From: Mucilaginibacter sp.
GTDB lineage: Bacteria > Bacteroidota > Bacteroidia > Sphingobacteriales > Sphingobacteriaceae
DNA: 64,000 bases
Reading direction: 5' to 3'
Assembly (NCBI GenBank): GCA_031292485.1
Contig: JARLHA010000043.1
Coordinates: 62,001 to 126,000 of the forward strand
A program made the position numbers and the translations under genes. The notes below the pieces were generated by a model. The model saw nothing but the letters and a program-made list of their open reading frames with translations. It was not told the origin of the DNA and ran no database searches. Of the stretch, positions 9,019 to 16,939 are shown in pieces; position 1 is the first letter of the stretch; the number at the start of each line of letters is the position of its first letter.

Positions 9019-9026
9019 TATCTTTG
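9019..9026 (+). promoter_or_regulatory. -7 promoter element TATCTTTG
   Basis: TATCTTTG matches TAnnTTTG and lies 20 bases before the ATG at 9046. The -33 region falls in the right arm of the inverted repeat and shows no clear TTG at the ideal spacing. Confidence 0.5.
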
Positions 9027-9045
9027 CTTCCTTTGCAAACAATTT

Positions 9046-10491
9046 ATGAAACTCAGCAACAACGATTTTAAATTAGATGTAACCTCCGAAATTGGTAATC
9101 TTCGCGCCTTACTGATCCATAGCCCGGATAACGGGCTTGGTAAAGTAGTGCCTTCAAAAGCCCAGGACTGGCTTTTTGAAGACATTGTTCACCTGGAAAC
9201 GATGCGCAAAAACGAATATGATTTCTACGTGAAACTATTAATGTATTTTCTTGATCCCGCTAAGATCAAAGGCAAATTAAAAGAAATAGATTCAAAGGAA
9301 TCAAACCGCGCCTTTTACAAGCCTGATAATGCAGCTTTTCATTGTTCGGACAAGGTAATTGAGATACAAACTTTACTTGAAGATATTTTACAGGAAGACG
9401 ATATCCGGAAAAAGCTGGTGGCTTCCGTTTGTGCTATTGAAAATTGCAACTACCGTTTGCAATTAAAATTAATTGATACCCCGCCCGCTGAATTGGCCAA
9501 GATCATTATTTCGGGATCGTTGAATAAAAACGAAATGATCTTCGCCCCCATTCCAAATCTGATTTTTTCAAGGGATATTGGCATAGCGGTGAATAACTAT
9601 ATGCTGCTGAACAAACCTGCAAAAAAGGCAAGGGCCCGCGAAACGTTGCTGGCCAGGTACATTTTCTTCAACCATCCGCTTTTTGCCGGCTACCGTGACA
9701 ATATTTTAGAGATCCCTGAAACCGTGCAGCACTTTTTACGCCCCGGAGAAGACAACGAACAAAAAACCACACTTGAAGGTGGGGACGTGATGATGGTAAG
9801 TCCGCAGCATCTGATCATCGGCTGCAGCGAACGTACTTCGGTTAGCGGCGCCAATGAAGCTATCAAATTATTATTTCAAAATGAAGTGGTTAAAAAGGTC
9901 ACCATTGTAAAAATACCCCATAAACGCGATTATATGCATATTGATACCGTTTTTACACAGGTAAAACGGAACACCTGGGTGTTACTGCGTTCGTTGGCGG
10001 TACCTGATGGCGCAGGCGAGATCGATGAACCCATGGGCTGGTTTGCTGACAAAAAGAATAAAGATAAAACAGAGATTGTTCAGTTTGAGAAAGGCAAAAA
10101 GCCAAAAACATTTAAACGGTTGGAAGATCTGCTTAATGATGTAAGTAAAAATGACCTGGGAAGCAAGGAAAATACCGTTTTTATCTATTCAGGTGGCGAT
10201 ACTTTCCCCTATGATGCAAGGGAGCAATGGACGGACTCCTGTAACCTGCTGGCACTGAAAGAAGGTGTGGTTTTGGGATATGACCGCAACGACAAAACGG
10301 TAGAAGCTTTTAACCAAAAAGGGTTTAAAGTGATAAAAGTAAAAGAACTGCTGCAGAAATTTGAAAATGATGAACTTAACCCCGAAACCATGACCGATAC
10401 ACTGATATTAATGCCGTCTGCAGAGTTATCAAGAGCCCGCGGTGGTTTCCATTGCATGAGCATGCCGCTTTTACGTGATAAGGTTTTATAG
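9046..10491 (+). CDS. Arginine deiminase family protein
   Basis: A 481-residue guanidino-modifying enzyme, most likely converting arginine to citrulline and ammonia. The catalytic motifs of arginine deiminases are present in order: FSRDIGI (family FTRD), LEGGDVM, HIDTVFT and, near the C-terminus, RARGGFHCMSMPLLR with nucleophile C470. It is longer than the classical 410-residue ArcA, with an extended N-terminal part (residues 25-150) and a basic insertion (FADKKNKDKTEIVQF region). No arcB or arcC is adjacent, so it is not a classical arginine deiminase pathway operon. It is divergent from argS, which uses the same substrate. Confidence 0.85.
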   Translation: MKLSNNDFKLDVTSEIGNLRALLIHSPDNGLGKVVPSKAQDWLFEDIVHLETMRKNEYDFYVKLLMYFLDPAKIKGKLKEIDSKESNRAFYKPDNAAFHCSDKVIEIQTLLEDILQEDDIRKKLVASVCAIENCNYRLQLKLIDTPPAELAKIIISGSLNKNEMIFAPIPNLIFSRDIGIAVNNYMLLNKPAKKARARETLLARYIFFNHPLFAGYRDNILEIPETVQHFLRPGEDNEQKTTLEGGDVMMVSPQHLIIGCSERTSVSGANEAIKLLFQNEVVKKVTIVKIPHKRDYMHIDTVFTQVKRNTWVLLRSLAVPDGAGEIDEPMGWFADKKNKDKTEIVQFEKGKKPKTFKRLEDLLNDVSKNDLGSKENTVFIYSGGDTFPYDAREQWTDSCNLLALKEGVVLGYDRNDKTVEAFNQKGFKVIKVKELLQKFENDELNPETMTDTLILMPSAELSRARGGFHCMSMPLLRDKVL

Positions 10492-10583
10492 ATGACTTAA
10501 GGCTGTTGCTCCTGAAAGCAGAAAAAAAAGCAAACAATTATCGTGTTGATGCATTAATATAAATTACATCAATAATTAAACCT

Positions 10584-10871
10584 ATGGAATTTAATAATGA
10601 AGAGTTTTTGAAAGCCATGGAGCAATCAAAAAATGAGCATGAAGAGCCAAAAGCATGGCGTGTTGAAGACGATGATATTTTGAATGAAGACGACCGGGAG
10701 AGAGATCTTTTGGTGAATAGCGATGAAAAAAAGCCGGTTGGAAAAGGTAATGTAACAGGCTGTGAAAACTGCGATAAAAACAACCTTACTACTTCTGTCA
10801 ATGATAAAAAAATGCCCGAAACCGATAAAAATGGCGCTCGCTATGGCGAAAGGGAACATATAGAGACTTAA
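10584..10871 (+). CDS. Small highly charged hypothetical protein
   Basis: A 95-residue, very acidic and polar protein (MEFNNEEFLKAMEQ start; WRVEDDDILNEDDRERD in the middle; two cysteines in GCENCDKNN). It has no signal peptide or hydrophobic core and is probably disordered. I do not recognise a family. The ATG at 10584 follows an AT-rich leader with the short dyad TGATG...CATCA, and the reading frame is uninterrupted to a TAA before strong terminator hairpins, which supports a real gene. The opposite strand is also open over much of it, but that frame is hydrophobic with no start context. Confidence 0.5.
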   Translation: MEFNNEEFLKAMEQSKNEHEEPKAWRVEDDDILNEDDRERDLLVNSDEKKPVGKGNVTGCENCDKNNLTTSVNDKKMPETDKNGARYGEREHIET

Positions 10872-10926
10872 ATTGGTTTTTTTTATAAATTGTTAAGGCC
10901 GGAATTTCGGACTTTACCAATACTTA

Positions 10927-10945
10927 CACTAACAAAGAGTTAGTG
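10927..10945. terminator. Small stem-loop CACTAAC/GTTAGTG
   Basis: A perfect 7-bp stem with a 5-base loop lies between the convergent small acidic gene and the cytochrome gene. There is no long T-run on either strand, so termination is likely only together with the next hairpin. Confidence 0.4.
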
Positions 10946-10952
10946 CATTAAA

Positions 10953-10989
10953 AACGGGAAAGATTGCAAGCCCCTGTATCTTTCCCGTT
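10953..10989. terminator. Bidirectional terminator hairpin
   Basis: AACGGGAAAGAT at 10953-10964 and ATCTTTCCCGTT at 10978-10989 form a perfect 12-bp stem. A TTAAAA stretch precedes it, giving T-residues after the stem on the minus strand. It lies between convergent genes. Confidence 0.65.
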
Positions 10990-11022
10990 CAGCATTCCCG
11001 AAAATACAGGCATCCAAACAAT

Positions 11023-11940
11023 TTATTGAAGATTAACAAATTTTATTGCGTTTAATCGGTTAAATCGGCATTTATCAGCAGCACTTAACCTCTTGGGCAA
11101 AAAACGCGGCACTTTAAACCTGGCAAGGTCGTCGCTAGGTTTAAAATCAAAAGCCGATGTTTGCAACTCGTCCTTATTACCGCCGTGGCAAACCGCACAA
11201 TCGTCAAGCCGTTGCTTGCGGTTTAATAATTTATAGGTGGTAATGTAATGGGCAACCTTTTCGCCGGGGTTTGCCAGGTGAAAATTAACGTGGTTTGCCG
11301 CCGGCCCATGGCAACGCTCGCAATCAATACCATATATCATGGTAGTAGTATCAAAACCAGCATCGCGGTTTTGCATAGTGTTGGCTATGGCGGGCTGCTT
11401 TACGTAACTTGCATGGCACTCAAAACAACGCTGCGTAACCTGGCGTTCAAAGTAAGGCAGCCTTGTATCATAACCCGGACTGTTAGCCCATCCGTGTAAC
11501 GACTTGTAGTACGATATCGGTAACTCGTATGGTTTAGTGCCGTTCCAGTAAACGTAGCTTTCAGCCTTATTACCACCAAAAACCATATCAAAGCGTTCCG
11601 AACGATATTCCCTGGCCTTTTTATAGGCCGTTTGGTACATACCGCTTATTCGTTTATTCATTACCAGCCCGGCGTTACCATTATCAAACGTAACCGAATC
11701 ATGGCCATGCTCAAAACTACCATGAACGTTGCTGCCTGTTGCCCGCTGTAACGAATGGTAATGCGCCGTAAGCAGGTACGACCGGTACACATCCTCATGG
11801 CATTTCATACATTTTTTTGAGCCTGCGTATTCCTCGCCCCGCACATCGGGCTTATCGCCCGCGTTAACGCACTGGCTGAAAATGACTGTTAGCCCTCCGC
11901 CAAATATCAGCAGCAATAGCCACATACGCTTATTTTTCAT
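11023..11940 (-). CDS. Multihaem cytochrome c (c554-like), C-terminally shortened
   Basis: A 305-residue exported electron-transfer protein. The start at 11940 gives a signal sequence (MKNKRMWLLLLIFGGGL ... FSQCVN) with a possible lipid-anchored Cys; a longer frame to 12030 would overlap the GH30 gene. Four CXXCH haem sites are visible: CMKCH, CFECH, CERCH and CAVCH. In the family I recall, the sequence after the last of these continues for about 100 residues with further haem-binding cysteines. Here it breaks off after FKVPRFL into an unrelated basic tail of about 25 residues. It follows GH30 by 55 bases and may be cotranscribed with the glucan locus. Confidence 0.7.
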   Translation of the reverse strand: MKNKRMWLLLLIFGGGLTVIFSQCVNAGDKPDVRGEEYAGSKKCMKCHEDVYRSYLLTAHYHSLQRATGSNVHGSFEHGHDSVTFDNGNAGLVMNKRISGMYQTAYKKAREYRSERFDMVFGGNKAESYVYWNGTKPYELPISYYKSLHGWANSPGYDTRLPYFERQVTQRCFECHASYVKQPAIANTMQNRDAGFDTTTMIYGIDCERCHGPAANHVNFHLANPGEKVAHYITTYKLLNRKQRLDDCAVCHGGNKDELQTSAFDFKPSDDLARFKVPRFLPKRLSAADKCRFNRLNAIKFVNLQ

Positions 11941-11995
11941 AACGGAATTAATCGCTATCGGGAAAAACGCAAAACGATATATTAAGCGTAGTAAA

Positions 11996-13450
11996 TTACC
12001 ATTTGTAAGTAGCAACCGCACCGCCCGCAAGCGTAGTAGCCGTTTGCTTAGAATTAAATTTAATGTTGAATGTTTGCGAAGCCGTGCTGGTGTTTATCAC
12101 AATAAGCACCTTTGAGCCATCTGTATTTTTAAAGGCCACGTTAAGCAAGGTATTCTGCTGATCGGACGCTATGCGCACTGCACCGGGTTTTACAAATTTT
12201 GACGCATGTGCAATAATGTAATAAGCTACGTTGCGCGTAACGTTTTGCCCTATAGTAAGGGCTCCCAAACAGGTGCTGCAACCGCCATTGGTATGCGGAC
12301 CGTTGTTTGCATCGGTAGCTAAAACCCACTCCAACACGTTGCGGCTCCAGTTGCGGGTAGCCCCAATAATAAGGTTGCTGACATGCCATTTTAAATCGCC
12401 GCCAAAATCACCGCCCTGAAAGGTAGCCTGCTCGGTAAAATAAATATTCTTGCCCGGGAAAGCATCATGTACCGGGGTAAGCGCGTTGATGCTTCCTGCA
12501 TAAAGGTGAAAAGCCGAACCGTCAACATAGGCAGCAGCAGCCGGATCGCCTAAAATGTTGGTGGCATATTCAGCATGATCGCAGTTATGATCGTAGCAGA
12601 TGATCTTGGTGGTGATGCCAGCATTTTTAAACGCCGGGCCAAGATTGTTCTTGATAAAAGTATCCTCATCTGCCGATAACCAAAGCATGGCCGGAGTATT
12701 ATAGGCATTCAGCGGTTCGTTTTGTGGAGTAATAGCATCGATAGCTATACCGGCAGCCTTCATCTGCTGAATATATTTTACAAAATATTGTGCATAAACA
12801 TCATAATACTGGCTTTGCAGACTTCCCTGTGTAACACTATTATTGTCTTTCATCCATGCCGGCGCACTCCATGGACAAGCCAGGATCTTGATGTTTGGAT
12901 TTATCGTGATAATGCGCTGAAGAATAGGTATCAGGTCGGCCTTTTCTTTATCCAGGCTAAACTGCGAAAGGCTTACATCGCCCGAAACATCATCATAGCT
13001 GAAAGGGCTTGCGCTCATGTCTGACGCTCCTATGGTTATACGGATATAACTGATATCCATATTGGCCGTGTCGGTAGCGAAGAGCTCTTTCAACAACGCC
13101 GCCTTCTGTGTTTCGGGCAGGCCATTTATTAATGATGCACTGCCGCCCGAAAGGCAAAAGCCAAAACCATCAATATTTTGATAGGTTTGGGTAGTATCAA
13201 CATTAATGACGGTATTTTGATTTGTGGTAGTGCTGAAAAGCAACGACACATTTTGTTTGGCCAATAGCTGCGATTGATCGGCCGTGGTTACCCACATCGA
13301 CACATCGGTCTTTTGCGGCGTTACCGGCTGAACTGGTGTTACGGGAGTATCACCTCCGCCACCCGATTTTTTGCTGCATGCAAACGCGGTCGACATCAGG
13401 CCAAGGCCCAATATCATTAAAATATTTTTTCCAATGGTTTTCATAAACAT
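11996..13450 (-). CDS. Glycoside hydrolase family 30 lipoprotein
   Basis: A 484-residue (beta/alpha)8 glycosidase of the glucosylceramidase/endo-beta-1,6-glucanase family. The acid/base Glu is E245 in ITPQNEP and the nucleophile is E340 in IYFTEQ. The opening strand NIDGFGFCLSGGSA and the LACPWSAPAWMK loop are typical of GH30, as is the C-terminal beta-sandwich ending VATYKW. The N-terminus is a probable lipoprotein signal (STAFAC, C25) followed by a Gly/Pro/Thr linker. An ATG two codons further in (13444) is an equally good start. Together with GH16 in the same locus it suggests a beta-1,3/1,6-glucan target. Confidence 0.9.
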   Translation of the reverse strand: MFMKTIGKNILMILGLGLMSTAFACSKKSGGGGDTPVTPVQPVTPQKTDVSMWVTTADQSQLLAKQNVSLLFSTTTNQNTVINVDTTQTYQNIDGFGFCLSGGSASLINGLPETQKAALLKELFATDTANMDISYIRITIGASDMSASPFSYDDVSGDVSLSQFSLDKEKADLIPILQRIITINPNIKILACPWSAPAWMKDNNSVTQGSLQSQYYDVYAQYFVKYIQQMKAAGIAIDAITPQNEPLNAYNTPAMLWLSADEDTFIKNNLGPAFKNAGITTKIICYDHNCDHAEYATNILGDPAAAAYVDGSAFHLYAGSINALTPVHDAFPGKNIYFTEQATFQGGDFGGDLKWHVSNLIIGATRNWSRNVLEWVLATDANNGPHTNGGCSTCLGALTIGQNVTRNVAYYIIAHASKFVKPGAVRIASDQQNTLLNVAFKNTDGSKVLIVINTSTASQTFNIKFNSKQTATTLAGGAVATYKW

Positions 13451-13566
13451 TTTTATTTATCCGAATCAAATTTTGGAATAACACTACCTGACGGCCGGTT
13501 ATATTTATGTGTTATTCCTTGCATAAATAGTAGCCGTAATTAAAAACGGCTTTTAAAGACCGGTAT

Positions 13567-14415
13567 TTAATTACTGGTTATCATTTTGTAATAGCGCACG
13601 TAATCTATTTGCATGGCCGTCGGGAATATAGTGTCATCAACCCCTTGTACTCCTCCCCAGTTACCGCCGATGGCTAAATTCAGCATAACGTGAAAAGGCT
13701 TGTCAAAAGGCCACGTTGCAAAATTGCCTTGTTTATCGTTCTGGAAGGTAAATACCTGTACGTTATCATAGTAGCCGGTAACAGCGTCGGGCGTCCAGTC
13801 AACACGATACAGATGATAATCGGTACTCGCCGTTGAAATATTGTAGGTGCTTGTTTTTGAATTGCCGCCAAAGTTGGTTTGATCATGTATGCTGAAATGC
13901 ACATTATTTGGATCATAACCAACCATCTCCATAATATCTATCTCGCCCGATGCCGGCCAGTTACCATAAGCATAATCATTGGGAAGCATCCATATAGCAG
14001 GCCATGTACCACGGCCCGAGGGTAGTTTGGCCTTCACCTCGATACGGCCGTACAATAATGTTTCCGGAGTTTTTGAAATCATACGCGCCGATGAATAGTT
14101 CATCCCGCCAATGCTTTCCTTACGTGCAGTAATTGACAAAATGCCGTTTGATATACTTGCATTGTTGGTGGTATTGGTGTAATATTCAAGTTCATTGTTA
14201 CCCCAGCCACCTCCGCCGGTATCGTATGTCCACAAGGTTGGGTCGGGAGCGCCGTCTGTACCAAACTCGTCAGACCATGAAGGGGTGGTATCAAAGGTAT
14301 ACACCTTCGCCGGCTGCGTAATAGATACAAACGGTGCCAATACCGCCTGTTTTTTTGAGCACGATAACATACCTATGCTCATTAATGCGTATATGATATA
14401 ATATTTTTTTTTCAT
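13567..14415 (-). CDS. Glycoside hydrolase family 16 beta-glucanase lipoprotein
   Basis: A 282-residue endo-beta-glucanase, probably laminarinase type. The catalytic signature is GEIDIMEMVG, with E158 as nucleophile, D160 and E163 as acid/base; the extra Met between Asp and Glu is characteristic of the laminarinase/beta-1,3-glucanase branch. WSDEFG near residue 47 and the closing IDYVRYYK strand are also diagnostic. The lipobox MLSC places C19 as the lipidated residue, so it is anchored at the outer membrane. It is complete, and separated from the upstream PKD lipoprotein gene by a strong hairpin that may lower its expression relative to susCD. Confidence 0.93.
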   Translation of the reverse strand: MKKKYYIIYALMSIGMLSCSKKQAVLAPFVSITQPAKVYTFDTTPSWSDEFGTDGAPDPTLWTYDTGGGGWGNNELEYYTNTTNNASISNGILSITARKESIGGMNYSSARMISKTPETLLYGRIEVKAKLPSGRGTWPAIWMLPNDYAYGNWPASGEIDIMEMVGYDPNNVHFSIHDQTNFGGNSKTSTYNISTASTDYHLYRVDWTPDAVTGYYDNVQVFTFQNDKQGNFATWPFDKPFHVMLNLAIGGNWGGVQGVDDTIFPTAMQIDYVRYYKMITSN

Positions 14416-14436
14416 AGTGAAGTATACGGCTTAAAA

Positions 14437-14467
14437 CGACCGCCTGCTTTTTACAGACAGGCGGTCG
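14437..14467 (-). terminator. Intra-operon terminator/attenuator hairpin
   Basis: CGACCGCCTG and CAGGCGGTCG pair perfectly over 10 bp with an 11-base loop. On the transcribed minus strand the stem is followed by TTTTAA. It lies between the PKD lipoprotein and GH16 genes, consistent with partial termination after the SusCD-lipoprotein part. Confidence 0.7.
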
Positions 14468-14479
14468 TATTTATTTATA

Positions 14480-15352
14480 TTAATTAACACCGCGCAGCGT
14501 AACGTTAGTGAACGATATGCCGGTTAAACCAGTGTTCTGGCCACCACATTTGATAACCAGGTAATAAGTGCCGGTAGTTGGCACGGTAAAGGGATCGCCG
14601 GTACCGGAACATGTAATGGCCGATAATTTACCGCTGAAGGCCGTACCGCCGCAACCAGACCAGGTATTCAGTGATATTATTTTTGAGCCCGAATTATAGT
14701 CGCTGCCAGCAACCGGCTGGGTAGCACCAACCCAAACCTCAAACCAGGTATTGGTTGCGCCGCTGCCCGATACTATCATATCAACCATGTATTTCTGGCC
14801 GGCAGTAAGGTTAAGCGCCTGGTAAACAGCCCCCTGATTGTAGTTTGATTCATTGGCCGTCATTACGCCTTTGCTGGCATCAAACACAATTTGCTGCCCA
14901 CCGCCAATAATAAAGTGTGTCCAGTTAGCGTCGTCGCCGGCTTGCATTTTACCACCCACTACCAGGTTACCCGATTTTGGGTCGGATGTAGCAACAGTAA
15001 TGGTTTGTGCAGCCGATGTTTTGGTCACGCCACCGATATAGCCGAGGGCCTGCATGCTCACATTATAGATCCCCGCATCAGGATAAAACACGGTATCAAC
15101 CATTTTGCCGGCATTTAAGCCGCCACCATCGCCCAGATCCCACTGTATCGATTGAACGCCCGAAGGATCGGCTTTTAAAACATAGTAATTAGCTTTGCCG
15201 GCTACCGGGGTTACGGTAAAGCTGGCATTAAAACTTTTAGGGCTAAGGCCATTGCCTTCGCCATCCAATTTTTCAGGAGTACAACCGAAATAAGCTCCGG
15301 CAGCCAATAGCGCAAGTACAAAAGTACCGGCTTTTAATATTTTCGATTTCAT
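14480..15352 (-). CDS. PKD-domain surface lipoprotein, probable glycan-binding protein
   Basis: A 290-residue lipoprotein at the SusE position. The signal ends at a lipobox (AYFGC, C24). Residues about 40-120 form a PKD/Ig-like domain (SIQWDLGDGG, then PDAGIYNVSM). Residues about 130-290 resemble a carbohydrate-binding jelly-roll, with aromatic residues in NWTHFIIGGG and TNTWFEVWVGA and a C-terminal TYYLVIKCGG strand. There are no catalytic motifs. By position, directly after susD and before two glucanases, it is the likely second surface glycan-binding protein; the ligand is inferred to be beta-glucan. Confidence 0.8.
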   Translation of the reverse strand: MKSKILKAGTFVLALLAAGAYFGCTPEKLDGEGNGLSPKSFNASFTVTPVAGKANYYVLKADPSGVQSIQWDLGDGGGLNAGKMVDTVFYPDAGIYNVSMQALGYIGGVTKTSAAQTITVATSDPKSGNLVVGGKMQAGDDANWTHFIIGGGQQIVFDASKGVMTANESNYNQGAVYQALNLTAGQKYMVDMIVSGSGATNTWFEVWVGATQPVAGSDYNSGSKIISLNTWSGCGGTAFSGKLSAITCSGTGDPFTVPTTGTYYLVIKCGGQNTGLTGISFTNVTLRGVN

Positions 15353-15379
15353 TGATCTTAAACGTTAATAAGGTTAAAC

Positions 15380-16924
15380 TTAAATTGTACCGCCATATTC
15401 TTTACTCTGTTTAATTTTGGTTGCATTCAGGTCATTAAGCGGGATGGGCAATATCTCATTCTTGCCGGCTTTAAAACCTTTGTAACCCAAAACCGCTGGC
15501 GCATCGCCCCATCGCACAAGGTCGAACCAGCGATGGCCTTCGCCCGCCAGTTCAGCACGGCGTTCGTTTTTAAGCACAGCCATTGTAGCCTGCAGCGGAT
15601 GGGATTTACCATCATTGTAAGCACGGCTGTGTACGGCAGTCATCAGGGCTGCGGCACGGCTTTGGTCGCCACCACCCATTATCAGCGCTTCGGCTTCCAT
15701 CAGGTAAGTATCGGCCAAACGGAACTCATACATGTTTTGAGGATAGTTAAGCTCGGGCGCACCACCACCGGTGGTTTTGTCTGATACGTGACCGGCAAAC
15801 TTGTTCAAAAAGAAACCTGTATTGTCATAACCCGGAGTATAGTCGGCTATGCCGGCAGCCTTAAGGCTGTCAAGGTTAGCTACTGTGGCAAAGTTACGCG
15901 GATCGTTATGAATGAAGTTGAAAAACTCCCGGGTAAACGGGATGAAGCTCCAGCCCGAAACATAATCGGGTGCTACAGCTGTTTTGGCAACGTAACCGCG
16001 CGGGCCAACCATAATATCCATTACGTTACCTTCGGTACAAGCTATACAACCCCAATCACCGCCTGATTTTGATGAGTGATCGGCCTCCAGAATTGATTCT
16101 GAATTGTATTTGTTGCTTGATTTCCATAGGTCGGCAAAGCTAGGCAGTAACTGATAGCCGTACTTGCCGTTCATTTGGCCCGGTGTTCCGTTAACTATTG
16201 CCAGCTCGCTTGCAGCCAGGGTATATTTTTTATCGTACAGATAAATTTTGCCAAGCAAAGCATGTACTGCGCCCATTGTTAAACGGCCACCATCAGTAGC
16301 GGTATTTACCTGATCGGGGATATTACCGTTTGAGACCACAGCTTTCAGGTCGTTTTCTATCTGGGTATATACCGACGAAGGAGGAACCTGCAATACATTG
16401 TCAATATCGCTTGCTGGTATCTCTGTCAGTATCAGCGGGATATTTTTAAACCAGCGTACCAGGTCAAAATAATAATAAGCACGCAAGGCAGTGGCTTCAT
16501 CAGCATATTGTGCCTTTAATTTGGCATCCATAGGCACACCCGGTAATTTGGCCAGTAATACATTGGCGCGGAAAATACCCTGGAAACCACCTTGCCATAG
16601 CGCCTGTGACGGGCCCTGGGTTTCGTTAAGGGTATAGTTATTGAACACCTGGAGGTCGGTTACGTCGCTTGCGCCACCGCCACCAGCCACATGGTCATCG
16701 CTGCCGGCGTCAGCTGCATTTTCTTTGGTTATTAAACCACCACTCTGGTAGCTCATAATATCATAAACTGCCACCAGGCCGTTAAAGGCTTCGGTTTGGT
16801 CTTTGTAGTAAGCCGACTCAAGGTTAGTTCCTTTTGGCGTTACTGTTAAAAAACTTTTTTTGCATGCTGCACCGGCAATGGCCACTGCTGCAAAAGCTGC
16901 TAAATATTTTAAACTCTTTTTCAT
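15380..16924 (-). CDS. SusD/RagB family nutrient-binding outer-membrane lipoprotein
   Basis: A 514-residue SusD-type protein that caps the SusC transporter and binds oligosaccharide. The lipobox AGAAC (C21) is followed by KKSFLTVTPKG. TPR-like helices with TALRAYYYFDLVRWFKNIPL at about residues 145-165 and the C-terminal RRAELAGEGHRWFDLVRWG motif are diagnostic. It ends in ILPIPLNDLNAT, the standard SusD ending. It starts 15 bases after susC. The partner is the SusC protein at 16940-20398. Confidence 0.96.
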   Translation of the reverse strand: MKKSLKYLAAFAAVAIAGAACKKSFLTVTPKGTNLESAYYKDQTEAFNGLVAVYDIMSYQSGGLITKENAADAGSDDHVAGGGGASDVTDLQVFNNYTLNETQGPSQALWQGGFQGIFRANVLLAKLPGVPMDAKLKAQYADEATALRAYYYFDLVRWFKNIPLILTEIPASDIDNVLQVPPSSVYTQIENDLKAVVSNGNIPDQVNTATDGGRLTMGAVHALLGKIYLYDKKYTLAASELAIVNGTPGQMNGKYGYQLLPSFADLWKSSNKYNSESILEADHSSKSGGDWGCIACTEGNVMDIMVGPRGYVAKTAVAPDYVSGWSFIPFTREFFNFIHNDPRNFATVANLDSLKAAGIADYTPGYDNTGFFLNKFAGHVSDKTTGGGAPELNYPQNMYEFRLADTYLMEAEALIMGGGDQSRAAALMTAVHSRAYNDGKSHPLQATMAVLKNERRAELAGEGHRWFDLVRWGDAPAVLGYKGFKAGKNEILPIPLNDLNATKIKQSKEYGGTI

Positions 16925-16939
16925 GCTCTCTCTTTATAT

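Noticed and set aside
10626..10859. Hydrophobic minus-strand frame opposite the small acidic gene
   Set aside because: A frame opposite an acidic Lys/Asp/Glu-rich protein is expected to look hydrophobic; it has no start context.
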